A DNA stretch of 64,000 nucleotides from Membranipora membranacea (lineage: Eukaryota > Bryozoa > Gymnolaemata > Cheilostomatida > Membraniporidae). The stretch's first letter is position 1, and each line of letters starts with the position of its first letter. The notes beneath the pieces were generated by a model. The model searched no databases and was not told the DNA's origin. It worked only from the letters and a program-made list of their open reading frames with translations. Positions 1 through 11,199 of the stretch are shown here, piece by piece. The position numbers and the translations under genes were made by a program. The DNA lies in contig OU612072.1 of NCBI GenBank assembly GCA_914767715.1, positions 6,820,001 through 6,884,000 on the forward strand. Reading direction: 5' to 3'.

Positions 1-75
1 CATTTTCTGATGATTGACATATAATATATTACATCGAATAATCAACCTTGTCTTAGGACATTAACAAAACCTCAT

Positions 76-89
76 GTTACCATGGTGAT
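76..89 (+). promoter_or_regulatory. X-box-like site upstream of gene 1
   Basis: GTTACCATGGTGAT matches the RFX X-box consensus RYYNYYATRRNRAC at 13 of 14 positions (last base T instead of C). It lies 137 bp before the ATG at 213. The same palindrome recurs at similar distance upstream of most family members. The binding factor is inferred. Confidence 0.6.
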
Positions 90-212
90 TCGATGTGTTA
101 AATATGTTGCCTCATTGACCAGTCATTACAAGGTTGTCGCTTCATACTGCAGGTCAACTTTCTATTCATTTTGCTGCTCATTTTGTGACTCACTACTATC
201 AACTGACCGATC

Positions 213-920
213 ATGAGGATTGTTCAAGTCACATTAGCACTTTTAGGCGCTGCTGTAACATCTTCTCTCGCACAAAGTTTAGGTAAGAACCCTCATCATG
301 TTTTGCCGGATGTCCTCTTTGTGTAATGTACAGTAATACATGAACGTGTATCAATCAGGGATCAAGCTTGTGATTTCTCTTATAGATAGTTATGAAAGTT
401 GTTGGAAATTCCTTTTTCTACATATATTAATACAAGACAAAACAAAGAGCTGTCTTGTCAGCACTCAGAACTCTGCAGAGTTTTAGACTTCCTCATCGAA
501 AGATCCTTGCCGATATATATTGATGTTGATTTCGGCTTGAGATGTCTATGTCATGCTCATCTTAGATATCTTTTTTTTTCCAGTAGCTGCACTGTGTCTG
601 AGTCAAACCCAACCATGTAAGTACATCACTGAGTTGATAAATACATTTATGCATTGTACAATGTGTACACATATATATATATAACTTTATTGGCGACCAA
701 AGTCGTCTCAATGGAAGTGTTATGCACTCAGTGCCAGAAATAAAAATAGAATCAAAAAAACGGCTGAATGACCATTTCAAAGAGAAATGAGCTTGTTTGA
801 GCGAATAAATCCCTAATGGTATCGAAAATATGTTACACCTCATTAAATAGCCAGCATGTGGAATGTTTCTTAATTTTGTTCTTTTTTCTTATTATTATAG
901 GCAATATAATAGTGTCGTGA
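213..920 (+). CDS. secreted two-Cys micro-peptide, gene 1 (3 exons)
   Basis: Exons are 213-282, 584-616 and 901-920 (stop TGA 918-920). Introns are GT-AG and phase 1, and the joined length is 123 nt, giving 40 residues. Exon 1 encodes a signal peptide, MRIVQVTLALLGAAVTSSLA, with an SLA cleavage site. The predicted mature peptide begins with Gln (possible pyroglutamate) and reads QSLVAALCLSQTQPCNIIVS, with two cysteines seven residues apart. This could form a single disulfide loop, unlike the four-Cys majority of the family. An AATAAA lies at 1044-1049. An X-box-like element is at 76-89. The start is the family ATG-AGG context. No known family is recognised; secretion is inferred from the signal peptide and function is unknown. 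Confidence 0.75.
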
Positions 921-1043
921 CAGCATGAAGCGACGGTGTCAGACCATTTCTACATTATTTCTGTTGGGCAGCAGCAGCAGGTCTATGATATGTTTTTGTT
1001 ATTAGTACAATCTGTATACTATGGTTAATGGATAAATCAATTT

Positions 1044-1049
1044 AATAAA
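1044..1049 (+). terminator. polyadenylation signal of gene 1
   Basis: AATAAA lies 124 nt after the stop codon at 918-920. Confidence 0.6.
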
Positions 1050-1440
1050 CCACTTACTACACAGTAACTGTTCTTCCACTCATGAGTTTTTTTTTCATAT
1101 AATTAAATACACTGCCTCATCTCAAATAAATACATTACCCATGGCCAAGTATCAATAGTAGGGAGTATCAGTTTACAAAGCTGACTGCTTACACTACTGG
1201 GTAATTATGGTCATTTCCGAGATATAGCAAACATCAAGCGTATATTTTTTTATGCTATTAGCGAGACAGTAATTAAGCATATCCTGTCATCCTATGGCAT
1301 TATAGGTAGAAGTATTCTGCAATAGCTGTGAAGCATCATGAACTGATGAAGGTTGTATTGCAGTTCCCATGTTCCCATGTCGCTTTGGACAAAAGAAGGA
1401 TTTCAGCTGCAACTATACGATTATCTGCAGCTTGAATGTA

Positions 1441-1690
1441 GTAGGAGGTAGCTCAGTTGGTTAGAGCGCCAGACCTTTAACGCGCAAGCGTTTGAGGTCC
1501 TGGGTTCGAATCCCGCTGCAGTCTACTGACTACTGGGCTCAAATGACGCCCCAGATGTGCTTCAACCTGCCTGCAAACTGAGAGCAACTTGGCTTGATAT
1601 TTCTCAGTCCTCGGACGGAGACAACACTTCGGGTTTTAACCCAAATTTAATTGGCAACTGCTTAGAATGAACTCTGTCTCAATGTGATCA
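1441..1690 (+). mobile_element. tRNA-derived SINE
   Basis: The head resembles a tRNA, with a pol III A box (TAGCTCAGTTGG) and B box (GGGTTCGAATCCC). A non-tRNA body follows (CTACTGACTACTGGGCTCAAA and onward). The post-head sequence is shared with the copies at about 10931 and 18073 (gactact, gtgcttcaacctgcctgcaaactgagagcaa), so this is a dispersed repeat and not a tRNA gene. The 3' limit is approximate. Confidence 0.75.
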
Positions 1691-1938
1691 AGAAAAATGG
1701 TAACCACCTACAAAACACTTAGTATTACTTAATGACTGGACAACGATATTGAAAGTCTCACCTGCCAACTGTAACTATAACGATATAACTGAAGAAAGAG
1801 CTGCTAAGGCTACCTATCGCAAGGAATCAGCTTGGGCATAGAATAGCAGTTTTGCTAAATTATTTCCAAATTTTGCTAAATTAATTTATTCAAATATTAT
1901 GCAAATAATCCACAAATAGAAAGAGTGCATCAAATTGA

Positions 1939-3543
1939 GATGTTGGATTCAGAGAAGAATATTCCCTAAAAATCCAACAGCATTTAGCCAGTGATCCTGC
2001 AAACGCTTGGAACGACATTAAAAAAATTAGCGGACTTCCAACCAGCAACTCCAAGTCACAACCAGATATTAACTTCCAACCCGAAGAACTCAACAACTTC
2101 TTTGCCAGATTTGAGAAACAAGACACTCAGCCACCACAACCTGCTTACGAAAACCTAACTGCTCCTCCCTGCATAATAGATGAAAAATCAGTTCTGATAC
2201 AACTCAAACGCCTCAACTCTAGAAAGGGTGCTGGACCTGATGGTCTGATACCAAGAGCATTAAAACTCTGTGCTGACCAACTAGCGCCTGTAATTACGGA
2301 TATATTCAACTTCTCTCTAGACTCTCAAACAACTCCTAATATATGGAAATCGGCCATCATCAAACCACTGCCAAAAACTGACAAGCCAAATCAACTTAAA
2401 CACTTCCGACCAATAGCCCTGACAAGCTGCTTATGTAAAACAATGGAACGTCTGCTGAAAAGCTATATAGTTAAAAACACTCCTCTCGACAATCACCAAT
2501 TTGCCTACCGAGCTAAAAGATCAACCCAGGATGCAGTATTATGCCTTATTACCACAATAACTAGTTACATAGACCTTCAAGCTGCCAACTATGCAAGATG
2601 CCTATTTCTCGACTTCTCGTCTGCATTTAACACCATCAGTGTCAGTAATCTCCTCACAGAACTGCAACATCTAGACTCCAGAGTTACAAACTGGGTGTCG
2701 AGTTTCCTGACAGGCAGAACACAAAGAACAATAGTAAACAATATTCTCTCAACATCAATCACCACCAACACAGGAACACCCCAGGGTTCTGTCCTCAGTC
2801 CTCTATTATTCTCAGTGTATACAAATAGGATTAGGTCAGAACAGAGCAATATAACTATTTTAAAATATGCTGATGACACTTGTATTGTTGGTTGCATCTC
2901 TGATAATAATGACTTGTCTAATTATTTTAATGAGATCAATAGAATCTCTGGTCTATGCAAAGAACTCGACTTATTACTTAATCCTTCTAAAACCCAAGAG
3001 ATGCTTTTCTCCACTAAGAGAGATAAACCTGACAGTCCTACTCTCGAATTAAATGGTGTAAATATAGATTTTTGTGACAATGTTAAATATTTGGGAGTTC
3101 TCTTTGATAACAAATTACGTTTCGAAGATCATGTCAATAATGTTGTATCCAAAGCAAATCAGAGAATGTTTGTCGTCAGAACCTTTAATTATCAGAGTAC
3201 AAAGCCTTTAGCCTGCATGTTATTTAAAAGTTTTATTGTATCCATTCTAACCTACTGCCTACCTATTTTGTTCACTAGTATTTATTCACGAGACAAGAAA
3301 GCTCTGAGAAAGTTTTTTAAGCAAGGCGACAGACTAGGTCTTGATATTGGGGATCTAGATTCAGTCATATCAAAACGTACAAAGAACCTGGCCCTGCAGA
3401 TAATACATGATGACGAACATTTTTTAAACAATTTTCTTGAGAAACTCCCCTCAGGCAGATATCGCAGCCTTAAATACAGAACTGCCTGGGGTAAAGACTC
3501 ATTCCTCAGACACTTGATTTTGATATTGCAAGATATTTTTTAA
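1939..3543 (+). CDS. reverse transcriptase ORF fragment of LINE 1
   Basis: The frame is open from 1939 (after a TGA at 1936) to TAA at 3541-3543, about 534 codons. The first ATG at 2443 is internal and not a true start. Motifs in order are GAGPDGLIPRALK (finger), HFRPIALTSCLCKTMERLL, FLDFSSAFNTIS (first catalytic Asp), GTPQGSVLSPLLFSVYTN, and YADDT at 2866-2880 (catalytic Asp pair), then a thumb-like region. RT would copy the element's RNA at a nicked target. There is no endonuclease, so the copy is not autonomous, though the RT domain has no internal stop. It is unrelated to the peptide genes beyond sitting between genes 1 and 2. Confidence 0.85.
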   Translation, partial: DVGFREEYSLKIQQHLASDPANAWNDIKKISGLPTSNSKSQPDINFQPEELNNFFARFEKQDTQPPQPAYENLTAPPCIIDEKSVLIQLKRLNSRKGAGPDGLIPRALKLCADQLAPVITDIFNFSLDSQTTPNIWKSAIIKPLPKTDKPNQLKHFRPIALTSCLCKTMERLLKSYIVKNTPLDNHQFAYRAKRSTQDAVLCLITTITSYIDLQAANYARCLFLDFSSAFNTISVSNLLTELQHLDSRVTNWVSSFLTGRTQRTIVNNILSTSITTNTGTPQGSVLSPLLFSVYTNRIRSEQSNITILKYADDTCIVGCISDNNDLSNYFNEINRISGLCKELDLLLNPSKTQEMLFSTKRDKPDSPTLELNGVNIDFCDNVKYLGVLFDNKLRFEDHVNNVVSKANQRMFVVRTFNYQSTKPLACMLFKSFIVSILTYCLPILFTSIYSRDKKALRKFFKQGDRLGLDIGDLDSVISKRTKNLALQIIHDDEHFLNNFLEKLPSGRYRSLKYRTAWGKDSFLRHLILILQDIF

Positions 3544-3662
3544 TCCACTAGAAGTCAGACTTTACTTTACTCATTTTGTTTATGTTTCTTTTTGGTATTC
3601 CCTACTCATGTAACAGTATAAACACTCAATCTCGCAGCATACCTAATGTTTGTGAGAAAATA

Positions 3663-3688
3663 AACCAACCAACCAACCAACCAACCAA
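3663..3688 (+). repeat. (AACC)n tail of LINE 1
   Basis: About six tandem AACC units follow AAAATAA at the end of the LINE. This is interpreted as the element's 3' simple-repeat tail. Confidence 0.8.
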
Positions 3689-3689
3689 T

Positions 3690-4884
3690 TCATATTATAA
3701 TACATGTATGTTACAGTTACAGCTACAATACAGCTAACAAACTGAAGATCGATGGATTCGGCCTGCCATTCTTCCTTGCCATCAGCAATGATTCAACCCA
3801 AAACCGCATCCAAGTGTGTGATTTTACATTCAGGATCAAAGTTAAATCAACATATTAAGGTGCCATACCAATAGTCGGTCCAAATACAAGTACAAGTACA
3901 TGTCACTATACATTAAGAGTAGGCTCTTGACTGCATCAATGACACATGCCGACCTATCAAACTGGTGGTGGAGGGATATATCAACCCAAGATTGTTGAGC
4001 CCAACCCAAAATCTTCCCAGCCAATGATAAAGGCTTACTGCTAGTAACATTTGACATGTTTGCAAGATCAGAGACCTCTCCTGAAAATATCATTCAAAAC
4101 CTGCCTTATCCTACATTTACAGAGACTGAACAGATTTTTGTCAGTTCGTTAGAATCAATGGCTGCGGGCACTGATATATATGAATTTACATCAATGTTTG
4201 CAGGTTAGTTCTGCTACCTAGTGAGAACGTTGTCGGCAGCTCTCCTGATGGTATAATCTGCCATCAGTCAGGTAAAGGCACAGTACCATTACTTACGAGG
4301 TTGAATAAACAACACCACAAAACTGGCTGATACTTGGCTGACAGAAGATGATGCCATCAGGTCCAAAAACAATGACTCCCTTTTTTCTTTAGATGCGAAT
4401 GGAAAGTGTGCTCTCAAGGCATATCATACATTCCACTATCAGGTACCAGGTGTAGTGGCTGCCCATGTGCTTCCGAATGAAGCAGTTGTATGGGTAACCT
4501 TACAAAATCATCTCTTTCCTAGCTCCACCTCTTAACTATACAAGAATGAATTGTACTTGGCTTCAAGCTTGAACCCCAATAGACTTCTACAATCATGCAG
4601 TTTTTCTCTCTACCATCTACCATCAGTATATCGAACAAACTGTAAACAATAATTTGAACACTCATTGTCTTTGTTTCACAAAGTAGGGTGGCTAAACTCG
4701 ACTGAGACTAACATCCCTTTCATTGGCTATAGCGCTGATGTTTGACTGTCTATACGAAAATTTGGTAACACTTCTCTGTCGACAAAAGACAGCGCGTACT
4801 TCACATGATAGTAACACTGTGTTTTGCCGTTGTTTTTTTAACTTCTGTCAGGTTTCCCGACAACATCACAGTAATTCTGCTGCA
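3690..4884. other. intergenic, no gene seen
   Basis: I see no family exon, tRNA-like head or long reading frame here. Short frames look accidental. It may contain old repeat debris. Confidence 0.5.
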
Positions 4885-5004
4885 TCACTCATCCGATTTT
4901 TGAGAAAGATCTGTAGCTTTGGGGTGAGGGGCTTGGCTAAATATATCAACATGTCATTCCTGTCTAACAGAGAGCAATATGTAATGGATAGGGCGTTTTT
5001 CTAG
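4885..5004 (+). mobile_element. small LINE reverse-transcriptase fragment
   Basis: The frame reads ICSFGVRGLAKYINMSFLSN, then REQYV, before a stop. This resembles IYSFGIRGSAYNIIMSFLSQ, then REQFV, in the minus-strand LINE at 54.6-58.4 kb (about position 55000). It is a short relic of that or a related family. Confidence 0.6.
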
Positions 5005-5561
5005 GCTTCCTCAGGGTTCATATTCTAGATATTAACATATGACATGCTGAATTACAGTTGAATTGAATCCCCATTTGATATTAAACATTTATTGACGAAT
5101 CTGAAATTAGTCCAGAAAAACCATATGTTCCTTGTTGAGGTTTTGTTACAACTTTATTTTGATTGTATATATACCTATACATCGGTGTACGTTGGTATCA
5201 CATCTCTGGATTTTTAAATTATAGCATTTTCCTGTCATTTCAAGACCTGACACCTCTAACTGTCATGTTAACAAGCAACAAATATATTAATTGCAATTTG
5301 AAGATATTTTCATATAAAATATAAAATTGCAGAGAGCTGTAGCTCTATACCAAAGATCTAGTTGACACATATTTTTGAATAATTGACATATATATGGAAA
5401 AACAATTCTTGTCATAAACCTAGGACATCAACGAATTATCATGTTGTGTTTTAAATTTTCACCTCATTGACCAGTCATTACAAGGAAGTCGATTCATACT
5501 TCAGGTCCACTTCCTATTCATTTTGCTGCTTTTTTTGACTTACTAGCGGACCTCACCGATC

Positions 5562-7062
5562 ATGAGGATTCTTCTTTTAAATGTAGCCCTTTCAAGCGCA
5601 CTTCTGACATCTTCTGTTGCAAAAGGTTATGGTAAGAACCCACATATTTACCCAGACCGCCTGTTTGTTTCATGTCCATTGATAGTAAACTTATAGTTAT
5701 GTACTTGTATTGCACAATCAAGCTAACAATTTAAATATTTACATTTGTTTGAATGTTACATTTTTTTTATAGCTATGAGCACAAGCTAACACTTGAGGCT
5801 TTCCTCAGAGGTCATTACAATCTTCACAGTTTATTGTAGCAGTTCATTAAGTAAACTCCCCCATTGAGCTTGCCTTGTATAAGTTATTTTGATATTTAAT
5901 TCAGCTTTATTTGTCGAAGTCCACTTGTTAGTCACTGAAGTTCAAATAAGCCTCATGGCCTTTTGCCAGTCAGATATTAAAATTGAAACATCTTGATTTC
6001 AAACACAATAAGTGTTTACATCTTGTCTGTAAACTAAACATAGAGAAGTTTATGACCTTGTACTGAAGAGCCGACAATAAATTGGTAATTGCTCTACAAA
6101 ATTATAAACACATCCCAACATAACCATATCGACAGATCTGAAGTCCTCAAAATAATTCAAGCTAACAATAAAAAGGATGGGGAAGGTCCTTGTTGTACAT
6201 AGGAGTCAAACTTTATAGCTTGAACCCTTTGGAGGATTGGACAGGATTTGTGACCAATAGCATGTATGGTCCGGATGACCGCCTTTGAGTCTATGCTCCA
6301 TATCAGGTGCTGTGTGACTCTACTTAAACTTATTAACCTGTGCTTGTACTTTTTTTTTGTGTCATTCGGGAGCGCTTGGACTTCAGACTATATATATATT
6401 TATCAAACACTAGTTAAGGATCTTAATTTATAGCAAAAACAATAAAACAGGCAACTTCAAATATATGTATCAGCTAATTGTCACGTTGTAAAGCAGAGAA
6501 GCTGCCTTTTGACCCTGGCTATCTCTCAGTAAGATCGTCTCTTGTATGAATGTTGAAGATCATTTCAACGCAATGCTTATCTCTGATTCTGTTTTTTCTT
6601 GCTTTTAGATTTTGAGAGTCGGTGTTTTGTCAATGGGAACAGATGTGACGAAAATGGTGAGACTATTCCCTGCAGCTTAAAAGCATTATGCATAGTCCTA
6701 CGCTTAAAATATAAAAACAGAATGAATAACAAAATTAATGAAAGTTTGTTATCTTAAATTGAAATGATAATCCTCTGCATTTCATCCATGGTATTTCTTA
6801 GTGGCTATCTCTCTAATAAGACCTATTTGGAGATCTAGGTTTGAAGGCATGCTTGTGACATTCAGGTGTGGCCAAACAAAACTGGCAAGCAATACAAAAC
6901 AACAATGATAATGTGTTCAAACCAAAATAAAAATCTTAATAGTAGGCCTACCTAGCAGTAGGCATATTTAATTCCAAAACACTTTGAAGTACAACCATCT
7001 ATTATTTTGTCTCAATCTTTTCTCCTTTTTTTCAATTTGTAGGATTTGTAATATCATCATGA
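5562..7062 (+). CDS. secreted two-Cys micro-peptide, gene 2 (3 exons)
   Basis: Exons are 5562-5631, 6609-6656 and 7043-7062 (stop TGA 7060-7062). All introns are phase 1; 138 nt joined gives 45 residues. The signal peptide is MRILLLNVALSSALLTSSVA. The mature part begins KGYDFESRCFVNGNRCDEN and ends with GFVISS from exon 3. Its two cysteines are six residues apart, the same spacing as gene 13 at 45478. The exon 3 acceptor carries the family's TTTTTTTCAATTTGTAG motif. Its 5' flank is paralogous to that of gene 1 but lacks 16 nt including the X-box. No AATAAA follows closely; ATTAAA near 7150 is a possible signal. Function is unknown. Confidence 0.72.
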
Positions 7063-7169
7063 AGAAATTCCATCTGATCCCGTCATCATTGTCTGTTATA
7101 TTGAGCTGTATAATTATGATTTTTTTATAAAATGATGACAACTTTGTCTTATTAAACAAATATAACACG

Positions 7170-7880
7170 CAAAAACTTGAGGAATGCTCAAAACTATAGT
7201 TTCTCCTAATATGTGGTACATCGCATATACATGTGTAACATCATAACTGGCCAAAGCCATGCACGTGACCCTGGTACTCAGTATTCTTACTACATTCCTG
7301 AAACTTGTTCGGTACTTTTAATGCTACATCTTATCTTATGCAAGTATAAGTTTGTGTGAATGCTTATGTTGCCGGTATCCTGGCTGTAGTACTATATTGT
7401 GGTCATTTTTTCCACACTCATTTTTGAATTCTTCTACATTTACATGCCACATAGAACTACAATGGTTGTGTGGTAATTATGAGTTTGCTTTGCTTTGGTG
7501 ACTCAATTAAATTTCATTTTCTAGCATCTTCCAGTTTCTTTGGATGTGGATGTATACTTGCAGATCTTGGGTGGAACAAAGCTAAGTGGGGTGGTATTTG
7601 AAAATCTCTTGGTACCTGGTACCTATGTACCTGTTGTTGTCTCCATGTTTTCATACCAGGCCATTTCATGTCAGGTGCCATCAGGTCCTGTTCTTGTCGT
7701 GTCACCATTTCCCACCCACATTCCAAAATATCAATAATAATAGGTTCTAAAATGCAATCTGCAATCAGTCCTATATTGAAGATTCATGACAATGCATATT
7801 TTCTTATTGTTGAATCTTACCGAGAGGAATAGAACATCACTAAAGGAACAACCACATATCAATTGCTTGGATGTGTGGAA
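7170..7880. other. intergenic between genes 2 and 3
   Basis: I see no exon, RNA gene or transposon end. Short open frames near 7520-7740 on both strands are not conserved elsewhere in the window. Confidence 0.45.
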
Positions 7881-7889
7881 AAATCTGAT

Positions 7890-7903
7890 ATTGCTATGGT
7901 GAT
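7890..7903 (+). promoter_or_regulatory. X-box-like site upstream of gene 3
   Basis: ATTGCTATGGTGAT lies 125 bp before the ATG at 8015 and matches RYYNYYATRRNRAC at 13 of 14 positions. Confidence 0.55.
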
Positions 7904-8014
7904 ATATTGTTCTTCATTCTTTGCCTACCAGTCAAGTCATCACTAGGTAGTTGATGGCTGATAGAGGTTGTACTGCTATAGTCTTCCGTTTTGACTTACC
8001 CCTGTTCACCGATC

Positions 8015-8896
8015 ATGAGGGTTCTTATAGTCACTGTAGCCCTTTTAGGTGTTTTTATATCACATTCTCTTGCACAAGGTATAGGGAAGTATTGAAACAA
8101 CTGAAGACATTTTTATTTGATAGCAGCAGTTTTGTTGAGGCGAACTCAACGAAGCTTTTTTGGCCTTCATCTAAGCGTCATTGAAATACCTTGCCATAGT
8201 TTTCAGGCGGTATCAGTATTGCCACCCAGGGGGTCATTCAATTAGAAACATTCAAAATTGCAATCAGATGAGTGAGTGAGCAAGACCTGCTAGGCTCTCA
8301 CTTTCAAATTGCTCACTCAATGATACAACTATATAAATTCTGAATGAGTGATCTGGGAGCATATTTGTCTAATTGAAAGAGCAGGTGAGTGATCACTTTG
8401 AGCAATGCGATAGTGAAAATTCGTTTGAGTTAAACATTACTCATTCTATTTGAAAGACCTGTCTGTTTAGTATATAAATAATATGCGCAGAAAATTATCA
8501 ATTCAGTTGTTACCCTTGAGTGAAATGCATCTGTTTGTTCAACTGTTATCATAATAAGAAATACAGAAAATAACAAATGTCTTGCCATCACTCTGCACGC
8601 TCTATATAATACTGAGTATATGATAATTCATAAAATACCCTCTGTCATTGGATGATGCCGCCTATATATTGATGTTATTCCCGCCTATATATGTCAACGC
8701 AGTGTTTATCTTAGGTTTATTCCTTTCTTTCTAGCAGCTTCAATCTGTGAGTGTCCACAAAACTTGTGTCTCTGTGACGGTTAGTGTATTTACTGGTGTG
8801 TAGAAGACCATACTAGATACAAAATCTGCTGCACCACAGCTCAGTATTTATTTTGCAGTAGGAATCGTAGTTAATAGGAGTGGACAAAATGGTTAA
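8015..8896 (+). CDS. secreted four-Cys micro-peptide, gene 3 (exon 3 uncertain)
   Basis: Exon 1 (8015-8078) encodes MRVLIVTVALLGVFISHSLA plus Gln. Exon 2 (8735-8779) encodes AASICECPQNLCLCD with the C-X-C-X4-C-X-C core. Both boundaries are phase 1. The exon 2 acceptor is a tandem CTAG/CAG (NAGNAG), so one Ala may be optionally spliced out. A candidate exon 3 (8859-8896, acceptor TTTTGCAG) gives VGIVVNRSGQNG and a stop after a 79-nt intron. Its frame is kept in the duplicate at 16011, but the usual TTTTTCAATTTGTAG acceptor is absent. Splicing to the exon 3 at 10365 is also phase-compatible. The breakpoint of the 7-kb tandem duplication falls right after exon 1. Confidence 0.55.
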
Positions 8897-9422
8897 GGTG
8901 TGCTCGTTATCTGTGCTGATTTACGGGAGATAATTCCTCTGAAGAATTTAGCCACGTTCACATTTTGTTATCAGATCTGAATTAAATATCTCCAAACCGA
9001 TTCAGACCCAGATCTTGGGATGTGAAACCTTTTTTAATGTTTGCCATGCTTGATGATATTTATGATTTTCTGGGAATGAGTGTTTTCAGATTTCAGGTAA
9101 AAGATAGGTGGTATATATAGCATTGGAAAAACTGTTGCAATCTTATTAGAAGCAATGTAACACTTGATCTGTGTTCTGTACTTGACATAGTGCACATCTC
9201 CTAACGGTCCCATAAAATGCCATATCATGTTAGGTGTCTTTATGTCCTGGTCATGTCATTGCATCATTTCCCAAAAACTATATTAAGAACAATTGTGATT
9301 AGAAAAAAAATAGTGTGGGTACCTTCTAAAATCACAATCATCAATAACCCCTAAAACCAAGCTATATGATGACAATGCCAATTTTCTGAAATAAGTTTGT
9401 GAAAATTTGGTCAAATAATAAT

Positions 9423-9436
9423 GTTGCCATGGTGAT
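9423..9436 (+). promoter_or_regulatory. X-box-like site upstream of gene 4
   Basis: GTTGCCATGGTGAT lies 144 bp before the ATG at 9567. Thirteen of 14 positions match the X-box consensus. Confidence 0.6.
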
Positions 9437-9566
9437 ACATTTCGAGCAAACATTGTTTGCCTCATCGATAGCAATTATGAAACTGTACAAACTAGAGGTA
9501 AGTTTGCAAATAATATATATGATTTTTTCACCTCCACTCATTCACGATTCTAACTGAACACTAATC

Positions 9567-10375
9567 ATGAGGATCCTTATAATCACTGTAGCTCTGTTAA
9601 GTGCTTTTGTAGCATATTCACTTGCAGGTGGGTGCATAGGATATCATATCTCGATAGGAATAATATTTCTGGACATTAGCTTGTTCTCTGCCTGAGCATA
9701 ATCAATATTGAAATACAATATAAAAATAGTTTTTTATGAAATTATATATCATGTAAAGAAAAAAATGAGTACAATGTTCCTAAGACTTTGTACCACATAG
9801 CCAAGGATCAAGGCAGTAGTTACTCCAGCAAACAACTAAGGGATTCTATGCATCCACCGAGCAAAATCCACAGTATCATGGTGTAATAAATAATTGATGA
9901 AATACTACATGCTTTATCTAAATCTACTCGATCCTGTCCTAGAATTCAACACTATCAATTCTTAGAACCTCCTTTTTTTGTTTTCAGGTGTACCATGTAT
10001 GTGTTCAATAACCTCATGTCCCTGTGGAGGTATGTATATTATCTCAAGGCTAATGAGATCAACTGAATATATCTATGTGTAGTTTTCAACACTCACAGAC
10101 AGATAAAGTGTTTGGGAAAATAATGTATTGTTGTAACTTGTCTGTCAAAGAAAATTTATTACGAGATCTAGATTTGTCAGGGCCTATTTTCCCATTGTTT
10201 AGGGCCACGAGACTTACCAAATAATACAACTTTGTGATCAGATAAGGAGCATACGATCAAATTACTTATAAACCCATTAGCCTTGAGCAGACTCACGCAG
10301 CTCTCACACCCAATAACATCATAAGTGATTTCTCTCAAATTGTCTCCCCTTTTTCAATTTGTAGACATAGAATAA
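9567..10375 (+). CDS. secreted four-Cys micro-peptide, gene 4 (3 exons)
   Basis: Exons are 9567-9627, 9988-10029 and 10365-10375 (stop TAA 10373-10375). All introns are phase 1; 114 nt joined gives 37 residues. The signal peptide is MRILIITVALLSAFVAYSLA. The whole predicted mature peptide is GVPCMCSITSCPCGDIE, only 17 residues, with the strict C-X-C-X4-C-X-C core. There is no pro-region. The exon 3 acceptor is the family motif TTTTTCAATTTGTAG. AATAAA is at 10487-10492. The duplicate at 16716 keeps all splice sites but has a nonsense codon in the signal peptide. Two disulfides or CXC metal chelation are both possible; function is unknown. Confidence 0.8.
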
Positions 10376-10486
10376 CGTCATAGAGCAGCGGGAGTAATAA
10401 CAGCTCATCCTCTGTTGTACAACAACTATTTGAACAGCAAGACAAGATGAGATGATTCATTATGATTTGTGTGAACAAAATGACTC

Positions 10487-10492
10487 AATAAA
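10487..10492 (+). terminator. polyadenylation signal of gene 4
   Basis: AATAAA lies 112 nt after the stop codon and is conserved in the duplicate at 17635-17640. Confidence 0.6.
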
Positions 10493-10930
10493 CTGTTCTG
10501 ACACCCAAAAACAAAGTTATGCTGACAAAACACTGAATGCATTGCCAGTTTATGTCCTAAAAGCCAATGAAATATTCTCAAAGTAATGTTTACAAGAACA
10601 GACAAAGCAAGATAGATGTAACTCGTACCATATAACCTTCGGTATCATAGGTGATAGCATTATAATTCTGCAATTTCAAGTTATCAAAGAAATTAATTGT
10701 AGTTTTGGAAATTTTCAGATTAAACTTAACAATCACATTTAATATTTTGCTTGTTTTTGTTGCTCTGCCCTTTTACCCACATAGCTGAGCACAAGATATT
10801 ATAAGACATTTAAGTCATATGATCAAGAAAAAAAAGCAGCCAAGATCATTCATATTATATGACACGATCAATTTTGGTGGGATGATGAAATTTTTGACAT
10901 TCATGATATCTACTAGTAGTACTAGGAGTA

Positions 10931-11190
10931 GGAGGTGGCTCAGTGGTTAGAGCGCCGGTCCTTCACCATGTAAAGGTTGAAGGCGGTGGGTTCGAACCCC
11001 ACTGGAGTCCACTGACTACTTGGAGTTGTTGGACCCCCAAGTGTGCTCCAACCTGCCTATAAACAGAGAGCAAATTGGAGCAGACATTGCAGCCTCGCCC
11101 TCAAGGCACACTATTTCACCGCCACGATGTGGTTAGTGACTTAGCATTGGGATTTTAAACAACATTTTTTAAGCAACATAGTCATACTTA
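10931..11190 (+). mobile_element. tRNA-derived SINE, copy in duplication unit 1
   Basis: A box GTGGCTCAGTGG and B box GGGTTCGAACCCC are followed by a body ending near GCCGCGATGTGG-like sequence (accgccacgatgtgg). It is co-duplicated with the copy at 18073. The body is shared with fragments at 37605-37800. Limits are approximate. Confidence 0.75.
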
Positions 11191-11199
11191 GAGTTGGGC

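Larger units (their letters stand above)
1840..3690 (+). mobile_element. 5'-truncated non-LTR retrotransposon (LINE) 1
   Basis: This holds the reverse-transcriptase half of an ORF2. It ends in AATAAA-like sequence and an (AACC)n tail at 3663-3688, a typical simple-repeat LINE tail. The endonuclease and everything 5' of it are missing. The 5' limit is approximate: RT-like peptide continues upstream in another frame to about 1890. The superfamily is CR1/L2/Jockey-like by motif style, but the clade is not resolved. Confidence 0.8.

Noticed and set aside
1441-1513. Possible true tRNA gene
   Set aside because: A and B boxes are present, but a SINE body follows and the acceptor ends do not pair convincingly. 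The body recurs elsewhere.
4723-5004. 93-residue frame as a host gene
   Set aside because: Only the last 39 codons resemble anything, and that is LINE reverse transcriptase. Annotated as a relic instead.
8210-8420. Possible MITE with TTCAATTAGA/TCTAATTGAA arms in intron 1 of gene 3
   Set aside because: The arms are only about 10 bp, and the copy at 15360 is part of the same duplication, so there is no independent evidence of mobility.
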